In this document: piece by piece, positions 52,690-61,729 of the stretch
Position numbering within the stretch: the first letter of the stretch is position 1
Layout of the letters: each line of letters starts with the position of its first letter
Translations under genes and position numbers: made by a program
NCBI RefSeq assembly: GCF_042652965.1
Contig: NZ_JBHSHL010000014.1
Location: forward strand, 62,001 to 126,000
Length of the DNA: 64,000 nucleotides
Direction: 5' to 3'
DNA from: Filifactor villosus
GTDB taxonomy: Bacteria > Bacillota > Clostridia > Peptostreptococcales > Filifactoraceae
The notes under the pieces: model-generated
Told to the model about the DNA's origin: nothing
Database searches by the model: none
What the model saw: the letters and a program-made list of their open reading frames with translations, nothing else

Positions 52690-54306
52690 ATGAAAAAATT
52701 TAATGAAATGAATCTTTCCGAGGAGATCATCACAGCCTTGGAAACCTTGGGATTTGAAAATTCGACCCTTATTCAGGAATTGGCGATCCCGATTGCTCTG
52801 GAAGGCAGGGATATTATAGGTCAGTCTCAAACAGGGACGGGAAAAACCTTTGCCTTCGGCATCCCTATCCTGGAACACATCCTGCAAAACAACACCAAAA
52901 AAGTGCAGGCCCTGGTTATTTGTCCTACGAGGGAGTTGGCAGTTCAGGTGTCCGGTGAGATCGACAAACTCTGTAAGTTCACAAAGATCAAGTCTCTGCC
53001 AGTCTATGGAGGAGAATATATCGAAAAACAGATCAAATCCCTGAAAAAGAATGTGAATATTGTAATAGGTACTCCCGGAAGGATGATGGACCATATCAAA
53101 CGAAAAACCTTGAAATTGGATTCGGTCCAATTTGTGGTTCTGGATGAAGCGGATGAGATGCTTGATATGGGGTTTGTAGAGGATATAGAAGCGATTCTGA
53201 ACGAGGTTCCCGAGGAGAGACAGACCATGCTCTTTTCGGCAACGATGCCCGCAGAGATCATAGAACTTTCTCAAAAATACCTGAACGATCCTGAAAAGAT
53301 CAAGGTGAAAAACAAGACGATGACCGTGGATCAGATAGAGCAGATCTACATCAAGGTTAAGAACTCGGATAAGGCAGAGGTTCTCAGCAGGATCGTGGAG
53401 CTTGAAGAGTCCGGAAAATCGATTGTTTTTTGCAACACGAAGAAGATGGTCGACGAACTCGTTGTCGATATGCAAAACCGGGGATATTCGGTGGAGGGTC
53501 TTCACGGAGATCTGAAGCAGCAGAAGCGTGATATGGTGATTGAAAGGTTTCGAACCGGAGGGATCAGTATGCTTATTGCAACCGATGTCGCTGCTCGAGG
53601 CTTAGATATTCGAGATGTCGATCTTGTTGTGAATTATGACCTTCCCATTGAAGAGGAACAGTATGTCCATAGGATAGGACGTACAGGTCGCGCCGGTGCA
53701 AGCGGAAAATCTTACAGTTTTGCGTATGGTCGAGATGTTGAAAGGCTTCGAAGGATTGAGAACTATGCGAAGTGTAAGATAAAGGAGGAGACCATTCCTC
53801 GCTACGAACGTGTCAAAGAAAAGGTTGTAAAACAGTATATTTCCGGAATCAACTCTGAGCAATCCGATTCCGACCTCGGATACTATCTCAATCTTATTGA
53901 AGATATGAAGGAGAGCGGAGTAAACCTTGAGCTCTTCCTGGCCAATGTTCTGAAGAAGAATTTAAACTTCCAAAAACAGGAGAGGATCGATTATCGTTCT
54001 TATGAAAGAGAAAAGCACCGAACAAACTCGAGAGAGCGCAATGAAAAAAAATCCAAGAGGCACTCCAAGGAAAAAGGGATGGTTCGTTTTCAACTCAACA
54101 TCGGGAGGATGGATAGAGTCTTGCCTGCGGATATCGTTGCTACGATCGCCGGACGTTGCAATATCTCGGGTCGCCAAATCGGCGCCATCGATATTATGAG
54201 GGATATCACCTACTTTGATGTAAAGGAAGAGGCGGCAAAAAACATTCAAAAAAAATGCAACCATATTTTGATAAAAGGAAAACGGGTATCTGCAAAACGA
54301 ATGTAG
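52690..54306 (+). CDS. DEAD-box RNA helicase with DbpA-type C-terminal domain
   Basis: The 538-residue helicase begins with a Q motif (FENSTLIQELAIPIAL). The core has motif I QTGTGKT, motif II DEAD, SAT, and motif VI HRIGRTGRAG. After a basic linker (about 430-460), residues about 465-538 form a DbpA/CsdA-type RNA-binding domain (FQLNIGRMDRVLPADIVATI). It resembles CshA/DeaD enzymes that act in ribosome assembly, RNA decay and cold adaptation. ATG after AGAGGAAAGGAAG. rnpB is immediately upstream. Confidence 0.95.
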   Translation: MKKFNEMNLSEEIITALETLGFENSTLIQELAIPIALEGRDIIGQSQTGTGKTFAFGIPILEHILQNNTKKVQALVICPTRELAVQVSGEIDKLCKFTKIKSLPVYGGEYIEKQIKSLKKNVNIVIGTPGRMMDHIKRKTLKLDSVQFVVLDEADEMLDMGFVEDIEAILNEVPEERQTMLFSATMPAEIIELSQKYLNDPEKIKVKNKTMTVDQIEQIYIKVKNSDKAEVLSRIVELEESGKSIVFCNTKKMVDELVVDMQNRGYSVEGLHGDLKQQKRDMVIERFRTGGISMLIATDVAARGLDIRDVDLVVNYDLPIEEEQYVHRIGRTGRAGASGKSYSFAYGRDVERLRRIENYAKCKIKEETIPRYERVKEKVVKQYISGINSEQSDSDLGYYLNLIEDMKESGVNLELFLANVLKKNLNFQKQERIDYRSYEREKHRTNSRERNEKKSKRHSKEKGMVRFQLNIGRMDRVLPADIVATIAGRCNISGRQIGAIDIMRDITYFDVKEEAAKNIQKKCNHILIKGKRVSAKRM

Positions 54307-54355
54307 GGATGTTGTCGTTTTATCCTGTTTTCAGATTTGTTTAAGGAGGGGCGAA

Positions 54356-55021
54356 ATGGTAAGCTTTGAAAATACATGGGATGAGCTTTTGGAAGAGGAG
54401 TTTCAAAAGCCCTATTATTTGAAATTGAGAGAATTTCTGAAGAGTGAATATCGCACAAGGACGATCTATCCTGATATGTACCATATCTTTGAAGCATTAA
54501 AAATAGTGGATTACCATGATGTCAAGGTGGTTATTTTGGGACAGGACCCTTATCACGGAGAGGGACAGGCACACGGAATGGCCTTCTCTGTGCAAAAAGG
54601 GGTTCGGATCCCTCCCTCCTTGGTCAATATCTATAAGGAGATCTCATCAGAGCTTGGGACTTCTTTTCCCGATCATGGCTATCTTATGAAGTGGGCAAGA
54701 CAGGGAGTTCTTTTGCTCAACACGGTCCTTACCGTTCGGGAAGGACAGGCAAATTCCCATAAAGGCCAAGGTTGGGAGATGTTTACCGACAGGGTCATCC
54801 AACTGGTCGATGAGAGAAAGGAGCCGGCAGCTTTTCTCCTGTGGGGTTCCAATGCCATAGCGAAAAAATCAATGATCGATGAGAATAAGCACCTTGTCCT
54901 CACTTCGGCACACCCGAGCCCTCTCTCTGCACATCGCGGTTTCCGGGGAAACGGTCACTTCAAAAAAACCAACGAGTTTTTGCAAAAAGTATATGGATTT
55001 GGGATTGACTGGCAGATCTAA
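54356..55021 (+). CDS. ung: Uracil-DNA glycosylase
   Basis: The 221-residue family 1 UDG excises uracil from DNA. Motifs are GQDPYHGEGQAHGMAFSV (catalytic Asp in GQDPYH, near residue 64) and the leucine-loop HPSPLSAHRGF at about 181-191. ATG after AAGGAGG. It is a single gene, followed by about 570 bp without genes. Confidence 0.97.
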   Translation: MVSFENTWDELLEEEFQKPYYLKLREFLKSEYRTRTIYPDMYHIFEALKIVDYHDVKVVILGQDPYHGEGQAHGMAFSVQKGVRIPPSLVNIYKEISSELGTSFPDHGYLMKWARQGVLLLNTVLTVREGQANSHKGQGWEMFTDRVIQLVDERKEPAAFLLWGSNAIAKKSMIDENKHLVLTSAHPSPLSAHRGFRGNGHFKKTNEFLQKVYGFGIDWQI

Positions 55022-55329
55022 GACTGATCAGAGAGTTTGAATAGCCGTTATTCCTGTACGCTGATAATGGAAGAGATTTGTATCTCCATGGAAAGCCGAG
55101 TTGTGACACATAGCGTTAGAACTTTTTGACGCTCAAACAACTGCTTTATATCGATGTTTCACTCGTTTGGAACGGCTTAGCAAACTTTGTAACTCACTGC
55201 ACTTGCCCTTTGAGCCTATACGATGCTTGCTTGTCAGACTCTTTTTTTAGCTAATCGCAAGTCACACCTGCTCTCCGTAGCAGAATTATCGTTCTTCATT
55301 TTCACTTTCATACCCGAGTCCTGTGTTAA

Positions 55330-55445
55330 TACTATTCTCCGTTTGAAATTCCGGGTATGGAACATATATCAATTATCGAAAAACAATTTGGAGGATGATA
55401 TGCTTCAAAGCGTTTAACCTCTCAGTTTTAATAGATAACAGTATA
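55330..55445 (+). repeat. Family A repeat, divergent subgroup
   Basis: It starts TACTATTCTCCGTTTGAAAT, has ATATATCAATTATCGAAAAAC and ATTTGGAGGATGATATGC, and ends GATAACAGTATA. It is most like the copies at 1764-1876 and 48240-48340. Confidence 0.65.
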
Positions 55446-55532
55446 AAAAACGCTCATACAGATAATCGGGCAATGCAACGAAATCGTTATGGTTCGGGTT
55501 TCAAAGTGTGTCGGTATCAGTATGAAGGCGAT

Positions 55533-55585
55533 AAAGAGGGTCGCTATATAAGATTGTCTATTCTATATACAGCGACCCTCTTTTG
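55533..55585. terminator. Terminator at the 3' end of folC
   Basis: AAAGAGGGTCGCT (55533-55545) pairs with AGCGACCCTCTTT (55571-55583), extended by TATATA pairing inside. It lies 4 bp beyond the folC stop. T-runs are short on both sides. Confidence 0.75.
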
Positions 55586-55588
55586 CTC

Positions 55589-56884
55589 TTATTTTGTGCC
55601 AAAGGTCTTATCAATTCTTTCCATCAACAAGGGGCGAGCGACATTTGCAAGATAGAGAGAACCGCAAACCACAATGACACTCTTCTTATTGCAGGTTCTG
55701 ACCACTTCGCCCAATGCTTCTGAAAGGTCTTCAAAGGCTGAAACATTGTTGAAGTAAGTTTGGGCGACCTTTTTCAATTCTTGAGGAGGAAGAGCTCTGG
55801 GGTTTTGTACAGGCACGGCGATAAAACACTTCCCATAAGAGGAGAGGATCTGTAAGATTTGTTCGTAGTTCTTATCTGCCAAAACTCCCATGACGATGGT
55901 CATATCTTTGTCCGAAAGAGTGCTTAAGATCTCGGATAGAGCTTTGATCCCCTCGGGGTTATGAGATCCGTCAAGTAGGACCAGAGGTTCTTGAGACAGC
56001 TTTTCCACCCTTGCTGGCAGGAAGGTTTCCTTGATTGAGCGTTTGATCCGGTCTTGGGGGATATCAAAGCCGTATGTTTTCAGCTCTTCGCATACGGATA
56101 TCGCCGTTATGGCATTATAAACTTGATACAAGCCGGTCAGGCGTTTTTCGTACTGTTCTCCACGATAGTTGAATGTGCAGGCATCCAAACCTTCTTCCAA
56201 GACCTCCAAAGTATCCAAAGAGGGTTTTACAAGCTTGCTCCCCACTTTTTGGCATTGTTGAGTGATCACTTTTTCCGCTTGAGGATCCATGTTAGGGTAG
56301 ATGACGGTAACGGAACCCTTTATGATTCCAGCCTTCTCATATGCGATCTTTTCTATGGTATCGCCCAAGATACTAGTGTGATCCATACTGATGGAGGTGA
56401 GGACCTGCACCATAGGGGTATCTATGACATTTGTAGAATCCAGCCTTCCGCCTAATCCGACTTCCATTACTACGGCATTACAGGAATTTTGTTTATAGAA
56501 CTCGAGTGCGATCGCGGTCAGTACCTCAAATTGTGTAGGCGGATCATTGTGAAGAGCAGTTTGTGAAGCTATCGACGAAACTTTTTCAAACAGAGATGAA
56601 AACTCCTCTTCAGAGATCATCCTTCCGTTACATTGGATGCTCTCTCTGAAGTCCAATACATAAGGGCTTATAAACATACCTGTCTTATAACCCGAGTAGA
56701 TCAAAGCGTTTGCGATCATACTTGAGGTTGAACCCTTGCCGTTTGTCCCGGCAACATGGATGAATCTTAAGTCTTTTTGAGGATCTCCCAGTTGCTTCAA
56801 CAAGTGTTTGATACGTTCAAGTCCGAGTTGGATCCCAAGTTTTGAAAGTTGGTCGTATCTCTGCAGTGCTTCCTGATAGTTCAT
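55589..56884 (-). CDS. folC: Bifunctional folylpolyglutamate/dihydrofolate synthase
   Basis: The 431-residue Mur-ligase-fold enzyme adds glutamate to folates, and often to dihydropteroate. The P-loop GTNGKGSTSSM is at about residues 46-56. FISPYVLDFRESI, the EVGLGGRLDSTNVI block at about 141-154 and DGSHNPEG at about 306 are family motifs. ATG after GAGGAAGGGAAG. It is a single gene between repeat-rich gaps. Confidence 0.96.
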   Translation of the reverse strand: MNYQEALQRYDQLSKLGIQLGLERIKHLLKQLGDPQKDLRFIHVAGTNGKGSTSSMIANALIYSGYKTGMFISPYVLDFRESIQCNGRMISEEEFSSLFEKVSSIASQTALHNDPPTQFEVLTAIALEFYKQNSCNAVVMEVGLGGRLDSTNVIDTPMVQVLTSISMDHTSILGDTIEKIAYEKAGIIKGSVTVIYPNMDPQAEKVITQQCQKVGSKLVKPSLDTLEVLEEGLDACTFNYRGEQYEKRLTGLYQVYNAITAISVCEELKTYGFDIPQDRIKRSIKETFLPARVEKLSQEPLVLLDGSHNPEGIKALSEILSTLSDKDMTIVMGVLADKNYEQILQILSSYGKCFIAVPVQNPRALPPQELKKVAQTYFNNVSAFEDLSEALGEVVRTCNKKSVIVVCGSLYLANVARPLLMERIDKTFGTK

Positions 56885-56973
56885 AGTATCTTCCCTTCCT
56901 CTTTATAGAATCAATAGTATTACTATACCAAGTTTGCCTTGATTATGCAATGATCTTGAACAACAATGAATTA

Positions 56974-57085
56974 TACTATTCTCCACTAGAAGTATGGATA
57001 TATCTCTTTTTTAGATATAAAAAATTGTTCTATTTTCTATTGTTCACAGAATGTTTATATCTATAACTTAAAAGAATAATAGTAT
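56974..57085 (+). repeat. Family A repeat
   Basis: TACTATTCTCCACTAGAAG, TATGGATATATCTCTTTTTT, TGTTCACAGAATGTTTATAT, TATAACTTAAAAGAATAATAGTATT. A full-length copy upstream of folC on the other strand. Confidence 0.8.
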
Positions 57086-57302
57086 TATTTCGAGTTCTGA
57101 TATCGCTAAATGACCCGATTCGATTCAAATTCTAAATACCTCTGGAATTTATATAGTTCACACTTCCGTAAATTCAATTATTTCTTGGATCATGGAAACG
57201 TTACACAAGGGTAAAACGCTCTTTCTTTATTCGTGAAATATAGACAGCCGGTCAAATGAATACTTTTGAGGATGTGTTTGTCCGAAAAAACTGATTTTAT
57301 GC

Positions 57303-57414
57303 TGCTATCCGTTCAAACTGTGGATATCAATCTCTTTTATTCTATCAAAGGGGGAAACGAGTTTTTGTATTTGCAGGCATGGCTATGATCACACTTCTAT
57401 CGGAAAATAGTATC
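57303..57414 (-). repeat. Family A repeat next to family B-like sequence
   Basis: Minus orientation: GATACTATTTTCCGATAGAAG ... GATATCCACAGTTTGAACGGATAGCAG. Just before it (57215-57302) the sequence resembles family B interior (GTCAAATGAATACTTTTGAGG, CTGATTTTAT). The other bases of 57086-57214 show nothing recognisable. Confidence 0.65.
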
Positions 57415-57441
57415 AGGAGAAATTATTCTATAAACTTCCTT

Positions 57442-57478
57442 GAAAAAAAGTACCACAGGAGAGGGTTTCCTGTGGCAC
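57442..57478 (-). terminator. Terminator after the aminotransferase gene
   Basis: On the minus strand GTGCCACAGGA pairs with TCCTGTGGTAC, followed by TTTTTTTC. It lies 23 bp beyond the stop codon. Confidence 0.9.
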
Positions 57479-57500
57479 TGGAATAAACAACGATATTCAC

Positions 57501-58697
57501 TTATTTTCTTCCGGGATAAGCCTTGAGAGCTTCTTCCAAAACCTTCATAGCTTTTTCCAACTCTTCACACTTCAAAACGTAGGCGATACGAGCCTCGTCT
57601 TTTCCGATCCCCTTTGTGGAATAGAAGCCTTCCAGAGGTGCCATCATCAATGTTTCTCCGTTGTAGTCGAAGTGTTCCAAACACCAGATGATGAATTTTT
57701 CCGCATCGTCAACGGGGAATTTTACAGCAACATAGAAAGCTCCCTTGGGTTCTTTACAGATGACACCATCCATTTTTTGAAGTGCCTGATACACGATATC
57801 TCTACGTTTTTTGTATTCGTCGTTTACTTCTTTAAAATAAGAAACCGGGGTCTTGTAAAGTTCGATCGCTCCAAGTTGTTCGATGGTCGGTACACAGAGT
57901 CTTCCTTGGCAAAGTTTGAGCACATGAGCGATCAGTTCCTTGTTCTTGGATGCAATGGAGCCGATTCTTGCGCCACAAGCACTGTAACGCTTGGATACAC
58001 TATCGACGATGATAACATTTTGTTCCGCTTCCTTAAATTGGCCCAGGGACTTGTACTTCAAGCCGTCATAGACAAATTCACGATAGACTTCATCGGCAAT
58101 GATGTAGAGCTCGTTTTCTACGCATACATCGACAAGCATTTTAAGTTCTTCCGGAGAATAAACGACTCCTGTCGGGTTGCCCGGGTTCGAAAGAATAACG
58201 GCCTTGGTATTCGGTTTGATTTTTTTAAGTAATTCCTCTTTCGGAGGCAGGTGGAAACCTTCTTCCGCCTTTGTCGTTATTCCGTCCACGGAAACGTTGA
58301 CAGCGGATGAAAATCCGTTGTAATTTGTATAGAAGGGTTCCGGGACAAGAACTTCATCTCCGGGGTCACAGGTTGCAATAATAGAGAACAGCAGAGCTTC
58401 ACTGCCTCCGTTTGTGATCAATATTTCATCCTGTTCAAAATTCATATCGTAGGTCTTGTAATATTCCCGAATGGCTTTGATGAGGTCGGCGTTTCCTTGG
58501 GAAACATCATAGGCTAATACTTCCTTGTCAAAACTGGTCAATGCGGAAAAAAACTCCTTGGGAGTCTTAATATCGGGTTGACCGATGTTGAGAGGGTAGA
58601 CTTTTTTTCCGGCTGCACGGGCCTTGTCCGCATAGGGAACCAATCTTCTGATAGGTGAAGACTGCATATTCGTGATACGATTTGAGAATTTCATCAT
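57501..58697 (-). CDS. Class I/II PLP-dependent aminotransferase
   Basis: The 398-residue fold-type I aminotransferase has LNIGQPDIKTP near 36, NPGNPTGVVYS at about 171-181, D202 in IIADEVYREF binding the pyridine nitrogen, and the PLP lysine K236 in DSVSKRYSACGARIG. It looks like the aspartate/aromatic aminotransferase subfamily, but the amino-acid substrate cannot be told from motifs. GGAGGAG lies just before two ATG codons (58697 and 58694); either could be used. Confidence 0.92.
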   Translation of the reverse strand: MMKFSNRITNMQSSPIRRLVPYADKARAAGKKVYPLNIGQPDIKTPKEFFSALTSFDKEVLAYDVSQGNADLIKAIREYYKTYDMNFEQDEILITNGGSEALLFSIIATCDPGDEVLVPEPFYTNYNGFSSAVNVSVDGITTKAEEGFHLPPKEELLKKIKPNTKAVILSNPGNPTGVVYSPEELKMLVDVCVENELYIIADEVYREFVYDGLKYKSLGQFKEAEQNVIIVDSVSKRYSACGARIGSIASKNKELIAHVLKLCQGRLCVPTIEQLGAIELYKTPVSYFKEVNDEYKKRRDIVYQALQKMDGVICKEPKGAFYVAVKFPVDDAEKFIIWCLEHFDYNGETLMMAPLEGFYSTKGIGKDEARIAYVLKCEELEKAMKVLEEALKAYPGRK

Positions 58698-59248
58698 AAT
58701 CTCCTCCGTTCTAAAGAATATAATATGGTTACAAGGATGGATATATTCCTTACATCTATGATATCACATTCATATAAAAAAAACTATTTTTTCATAAAAT
58801 TACGTACTTAAGGAGATACCGCATAATTCAAAAAAACGGTACGAGACCAATGTTATATGAAGTATGAAAGTGTTGAAAATTTTGATATAACAAACTTTCA
58901 TATTTTATGAAATCGAAGGGAACTCAGAATTTTGCCTTTGTACGGTGTTTCTTAAGTTTTGATGAAGGGGGAGATATTCGTTTGAAAACATAGGGAAGAT
59001 AGGAGGTTGAACAAAGAAAATATGTTCTTTCGAATCCTCTTTTGCTTTATATGTTTTATCGGAGCGACATAGGATATATATAGTAGAGGAAGACAGAGAG
59101 ATCAACGAAAGCATTGCACAATAAAAAACCTCTTCTATAGAAGAGATTTCGGACTTTAAACCTCTTGACTCCATCGATGAGATCGGGAGCGTTAAGAAGT
59201 GTATTGCTTCCCGGCATCTTTATTTTGACAGATATAAGGAGATAGACC
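58698..59248. other. Gene-free stretch with one family B copy
   Basis: It holds the B copy at 58806-58957. An 89-codon minus ORF (58905-59174) overlaps the repeat and is rejected. AAGGAGA precedes the UspA-like gene. Confidence 0.5.
58806..58957. repeat. Family B repeat
   Basis: It begins ACTTAAGGAGATACCGCATA and ends GTACGGTGTTTCTTAAGT; the ends are imperfect inverted repeats (ACTTAAG...ACACCG). Length 152 bp. Confidence 0.7.
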
Positions 59249-59644
59249 ATGGCTAACATTATGATTTGTGTTACCGGACAGATGGAATGTGCAAGATTGA
59301 TTCGTTACGCTCTAACTTTACAAAAAGAGAAGCGCGATGAACTCTATTTAGTCCATGTTTCAGCGGAAGAAAACAAGAGTTTTACTGATTCCATAGAGGC
59401 CTTGCAGTATCTTTATGCACAGGCGAGCGAAAACGGTGCGGGCCTAAATGTATTGAAGTCTAAAAATGTGCTTGACACGCTTCAGGAGTTTGTTATCAAA
59501 CATAAAATAGATGTTGTAGTTATGGGAGAATCCAATGCGACCAAGAGAGAAAACAGTATGATAGAGCGTCTTCAGGATAGTTTGAAAAAGAAGAGGTCGA
59601 CGGCAGAGATCCATAAGGTAGCACGCAAGGAGAAACTCCGGTAA
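59249..59644 (+). CDS. UspA-like protein
   Basis: The 131-residue protein resembles the universal-stress-protein fold: ANIMICVTGQMECARLIRYAL at the N-terminus, LYLVHVSAEENKS, and HKIDVVVMGESNATKRENSMIERLQDSL at about 90-117. The usual G-x2-G-x9-G-S/T ATP motif is altered, so nucleotide binding is doubtful. ATG after AAGGAGA. The gene stands alone with a family B repeat on each side (58806-58957 and 59775-59927). Confidence 0.75.
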   Translation: MANIMICVTGQMECARLIRYALTLQKEKRDELYLVHVSAEENKSFTDSIEALQYLYAQASENGAGLNVLKSKNVLDTLQEFVIKHKIDVVVMGESNATKRENSMIERLQDSLKKKRSTAEIHKVARKEKLR

Positions 59645-59774
59645 ATAAAATATCCTTAGGATCAAGATCAGGGAACTTTAACGTGAGATTCAGGCTTTTC
59701 TTAGAAGCTGAAAGGAAAGCTGTGCTTATACTGTGTTTTGTCGTGTGAGGAAGATGTCGTAGTTGAAATGTAAC

Positions 59775-59927
59775 AACTACAGGGTGACACCGCATAACGG
59801 CAACAAATCTTTTCGCTGTCTTACAAAGTGTAGAGCCCTGTCAAACGAATATTTTGAAAAAATATATGTACCTACAAAAAAATACAGTGTACTTCGATTC
59901 TTAGAATTGTTCGGTGTTGCTGTAGGT
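59775..59927. repeat. Family B repeat
   Basis: It begins AACTACAGGGTGACACCGCA and ends TTCGGTGTTGCTGTAGGT, imperfect inverted ends. The interior contains TACAAAGTGTAGAGCC and GTCAAACGAATATTTTG, shared with other B copies. Length 153 bp. Confidence 0.7.
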
Positions 59928-59960
59928 TCATACTTCTACAGTTAAAGTAAACTTACGATG

Positions 59961-60073
59961 ATACCGTTATCCATCTGAACAGTTTATATCAACAACTGTT
60001 ATGTTAAGGGTTTGGAATATTTTTTGTGAGTTATAAAACATATATATTCACTTCTTGATCGAAGGATAGTATA
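59961..60073 (-). repeat. Family A repeat
   Basis: In minus orientation it reads TATACTATCCTTCGATCAAG, AGTGAATATATATGTTTTAT and ends near GATATAAACTGTTCAGATGG. It is 33 bp from a B copy. Confidence 0.65.
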
Positions 60074-60113
60074 AGTACCTGTTTTCGTCAGTTTTGTTCC
60101 ACCTTTGCAAGAC

Positions 60114-60160
60114 AAAGAAACACTGCCTAAGAATATCTGTTCTTGTGCAGTGTTTCTTTT
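60114..60160 (-). terminator. Terminator after the Fur-family gene
   Basis: AAAGAAACACTGC (60115-60127) pairs with GCAGTGTTTCTTT (60147-60159), with inner TAAGAA/TTCTTG pairing. On the minus strand a TTTCTTTG tract follows. Confidence 0.8.
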
Positions 60161-60180
60161 GAGATGTAAGAGATTCTGCC

Positions 60181-60600
60181 TTACGGATGCTTCTTCTGAC
60201 ATTCGGGACAGATCCCTATAAATTCAAGGCTGTGGCTTAAAATCTTGTAGTTCGTCAGTCTGCTCAATTCATCTTCGATCTTATGCATAGGGCAGTTGGG
60301 GACATGAAGGGTCTTGTGACATTCCTTACATATCAGATTGTGACTGTGGGAGTGAGAGTTTATTTGGTAGTAGCTTTTTCCGTCCGAACTGGTATTTCGA
60401 AGTGCAAGTCCATGTTCACAAAAAAGATTTAATATACGGTATACGGTCGATAGACTGCAACGTGAGGTTCTTTTGATCCAAAAGAAGATTTCCTCAGGGG
60501 TAGCGGGAGAGGAAGCATGATCCAAAAACGATAGGACCATTTGTCGGCTCCTAGTACCTTTGAGGTTTAAGTTTGATAAACGAGGATCTGTGTTTTTCAT
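60181..60600 (-). CDS. Fur-family metalloregulator
   Basis: The 139-residue repressor has a winged-helix N-terminus (TRSRQMVLSFLDHA, STVYRILNLFCEHGL). Its C-terminal dimerisation domain holds regulatory-site histidines (SHSHSHNLICKEC) and the structural zinc pairs CKEC and CPEC. Fur, Zur and PerR cannot be separated by eye. A 9-1-9 palindrome before the zinc-type lipoprotein gene 2 kb away makes Zur plausible. The promoter is at 60672-60700. AAGGATTC is before the ATG. Confidence 0.92.
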   Translation of the reverse strand: MKNTDPRLSNLNLKGTRSRQMVLSFLDHASSPATPEEIFFWIKRTSRCSLSTVYRILNLFCEHGLALRNTSSDGKSYYQINSHSHSHNLICKECHKTLHVPNCPMHKIEDELSRLTNYKILSHSLEFIGICPECQKKHP

Positions 60601-60949
60601 GGGCGAATCCTTTCTACTGTGCCGATTCCCTTTACAGTTTTTTTATTGAACAATATGAGTTGCTTATCTCTATTGTATTCCGTTTTCTTTCAAATTTCAA
60701 GCTGTATAAGCGAATAAAGGTAAGCAAACACAAATTTTATTCTGTACTGTATTTATATCAAATTTGACTGTGAAATGAAAAACAAAAAACGATAACTCTG
60801 CTTCCGAGTCAAACTAAGCCTTGTAATCAGTCAAAAAAGAGGTGACATAGATCTGCAGGATAAACACAGTTGGTTACGAAGTTTTTATGAGCTGATCCAT
60901 TGGAAAAAAAACATACCGACACAATAGAGTTTCAGAACGAGTGTAGAGC
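60601..60949. other. Gap between the Fur-family gene and the EFR1 gene
   Basis: It holds the Fur-gene promoter. A segment at 60783-60812 (AAAAAACGATAACTCTGCTTC...) resembles the last 35 bases of the window. No gene was seen. Confidence 0.4.
60672..60700 (-). promoter_or_regulatory. Promoter of the Fur-family gene
   Basis: On the minus strand TTGAAA (60700-60695) and TACAAT (60677-60672) are separated by 17 bp, about 70 bp before the ATG. Confidence 0.7.
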
Positions 60950-61711
60950 TTAAATCAGGTCGTGTATACGGTATTGTGAGACGACTCGCCTTCCTAAAAT
61001 TGTGATTGCTTTCCGAGGACATTGATTGGCACATCGATAGCATAGGGTGCAATGTGTACTCGCTTTAGCCTTACCCTTCGATAGATACAAATTTTTCATC
61101 GGACAGGCATAAATACAGGATCCGCATCCTGTGCAGGCGGAGGTATCGATGGATACACGGTCATAGTAGTCCAGAGTTTTTGTCCAAGACCAAAGTCTTT
61201 GACCCAAGAGACCGGCAATGTAGTACAAGATATTCAAGCCCTCTTTCGGAGGTGTTTGTTTTTTAAAATCCGTTGCCGCCGACCGGATCTTCCTCCTTGC
61301 CTCGTAGATGATCTTCCGATTTTGTTCATAAGAGCGCTTGAGGAGGTTTATGTCACATATACAATCCGGCATTTTCAGGTGAAGTCCTCCTGTAATATGA
61401 GCACCGTGCTTTCTCAAAAGTCTTGCGCCAACTCCGGCCCCGTCTCCACTGAACAAACCCATTGTAGCGATAATGAAGATATGTTTGTCTTTCCATAAAA
61501 AAGGATGTTGCTTTATAAAGTCACTGACGATCTTGGGTAGATTACTGTAGTAGATGGGGTAGGCAAAGATGATATCTCGGTGTAAACGGATCTTCTCTAC
61601 ATCAACCGAGGTATCCAAAGGGAAAAGCTCAATCTTATCATCATATGCATGAGCAAATTCTTCTATGCAGTATTTCGTGTTTCCCGTTCCGCTAAAATAG
61701 ATACCGATCAT
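60950..61711 (-). CDS. EFR1-family flavodoxin-ferredoxin fusion
   Basis: The protein of about 253 residues has an N-terminal flavodoxin-like domain (IGIYFSGTGNTKYCIEEF, the FMN phosphate loop; YPIYYSNLPKIV at about 53) and a C-terminal 2[4Fe-4S] ferredoxin domain (CTGCGSCIYACP and CTLCYRCANQCP at about 191-233). It should shuttle low-potential electrons inside the cell, and its partner is unknown. A GTG at 61720 overlaps the GAGGTG ribosome site, so I use the ATG at 61711. It is 18 bp downstream of a tetR gene in the same operon. Confidence 0.92.
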   Translation of the reverse strand: MIGIYFSGTGNTKYCIEEFAHAYDDKIELFPLDTSVDVEKIRLHRDIIFAYPIYYSNLPKIVSDFIKQHPFLWKDKHIFIIATMGLFSGDGAGVGARLLRKHGAHITGGLHLKMPDCICDINLLKRSYEQNRKIIYEARRKIRSAATDFKKQTPPKEGLNILYYIAGLLGQRLWSWTKTLDYYDRVSIDTSACTGCGSCIYACPMKNLYLSKGKAKASTHCTLCYRCANQCPRKAITILGRRVVSQYRIHDLI

Positions 61712-61729
61712 ATTCTTCACCTCATTTCG

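Larger units (their letters stand above)
55022..55588. other. Gene-free stretch with repeats and a terminator
   Basis: It contains a family A copy at 55330-55445, a terminator at 55533-55583, and between 55070 and 55205 a stretch that on the minus strand resembles family B interior (TTACAAAGTTTGCTAAGCC, CCAAACGAGTG). An 86-codon ORF at 55395-55655 is rejected. Confidence 0.45.

Noticed and set aside
55395..55655. 86-codon plus-strand ORF running into the 3' end of folC.
   Set aside because: It spans a family A repeat end and a terminator hairpin and overlaps folC antisense.
58905..59174. 89-codon minus-strand ORF upstream of the UspA-like gene.
   Set aside because: It overlaps the family B repeat, has no ribosome binding site and no similarity I recognise.
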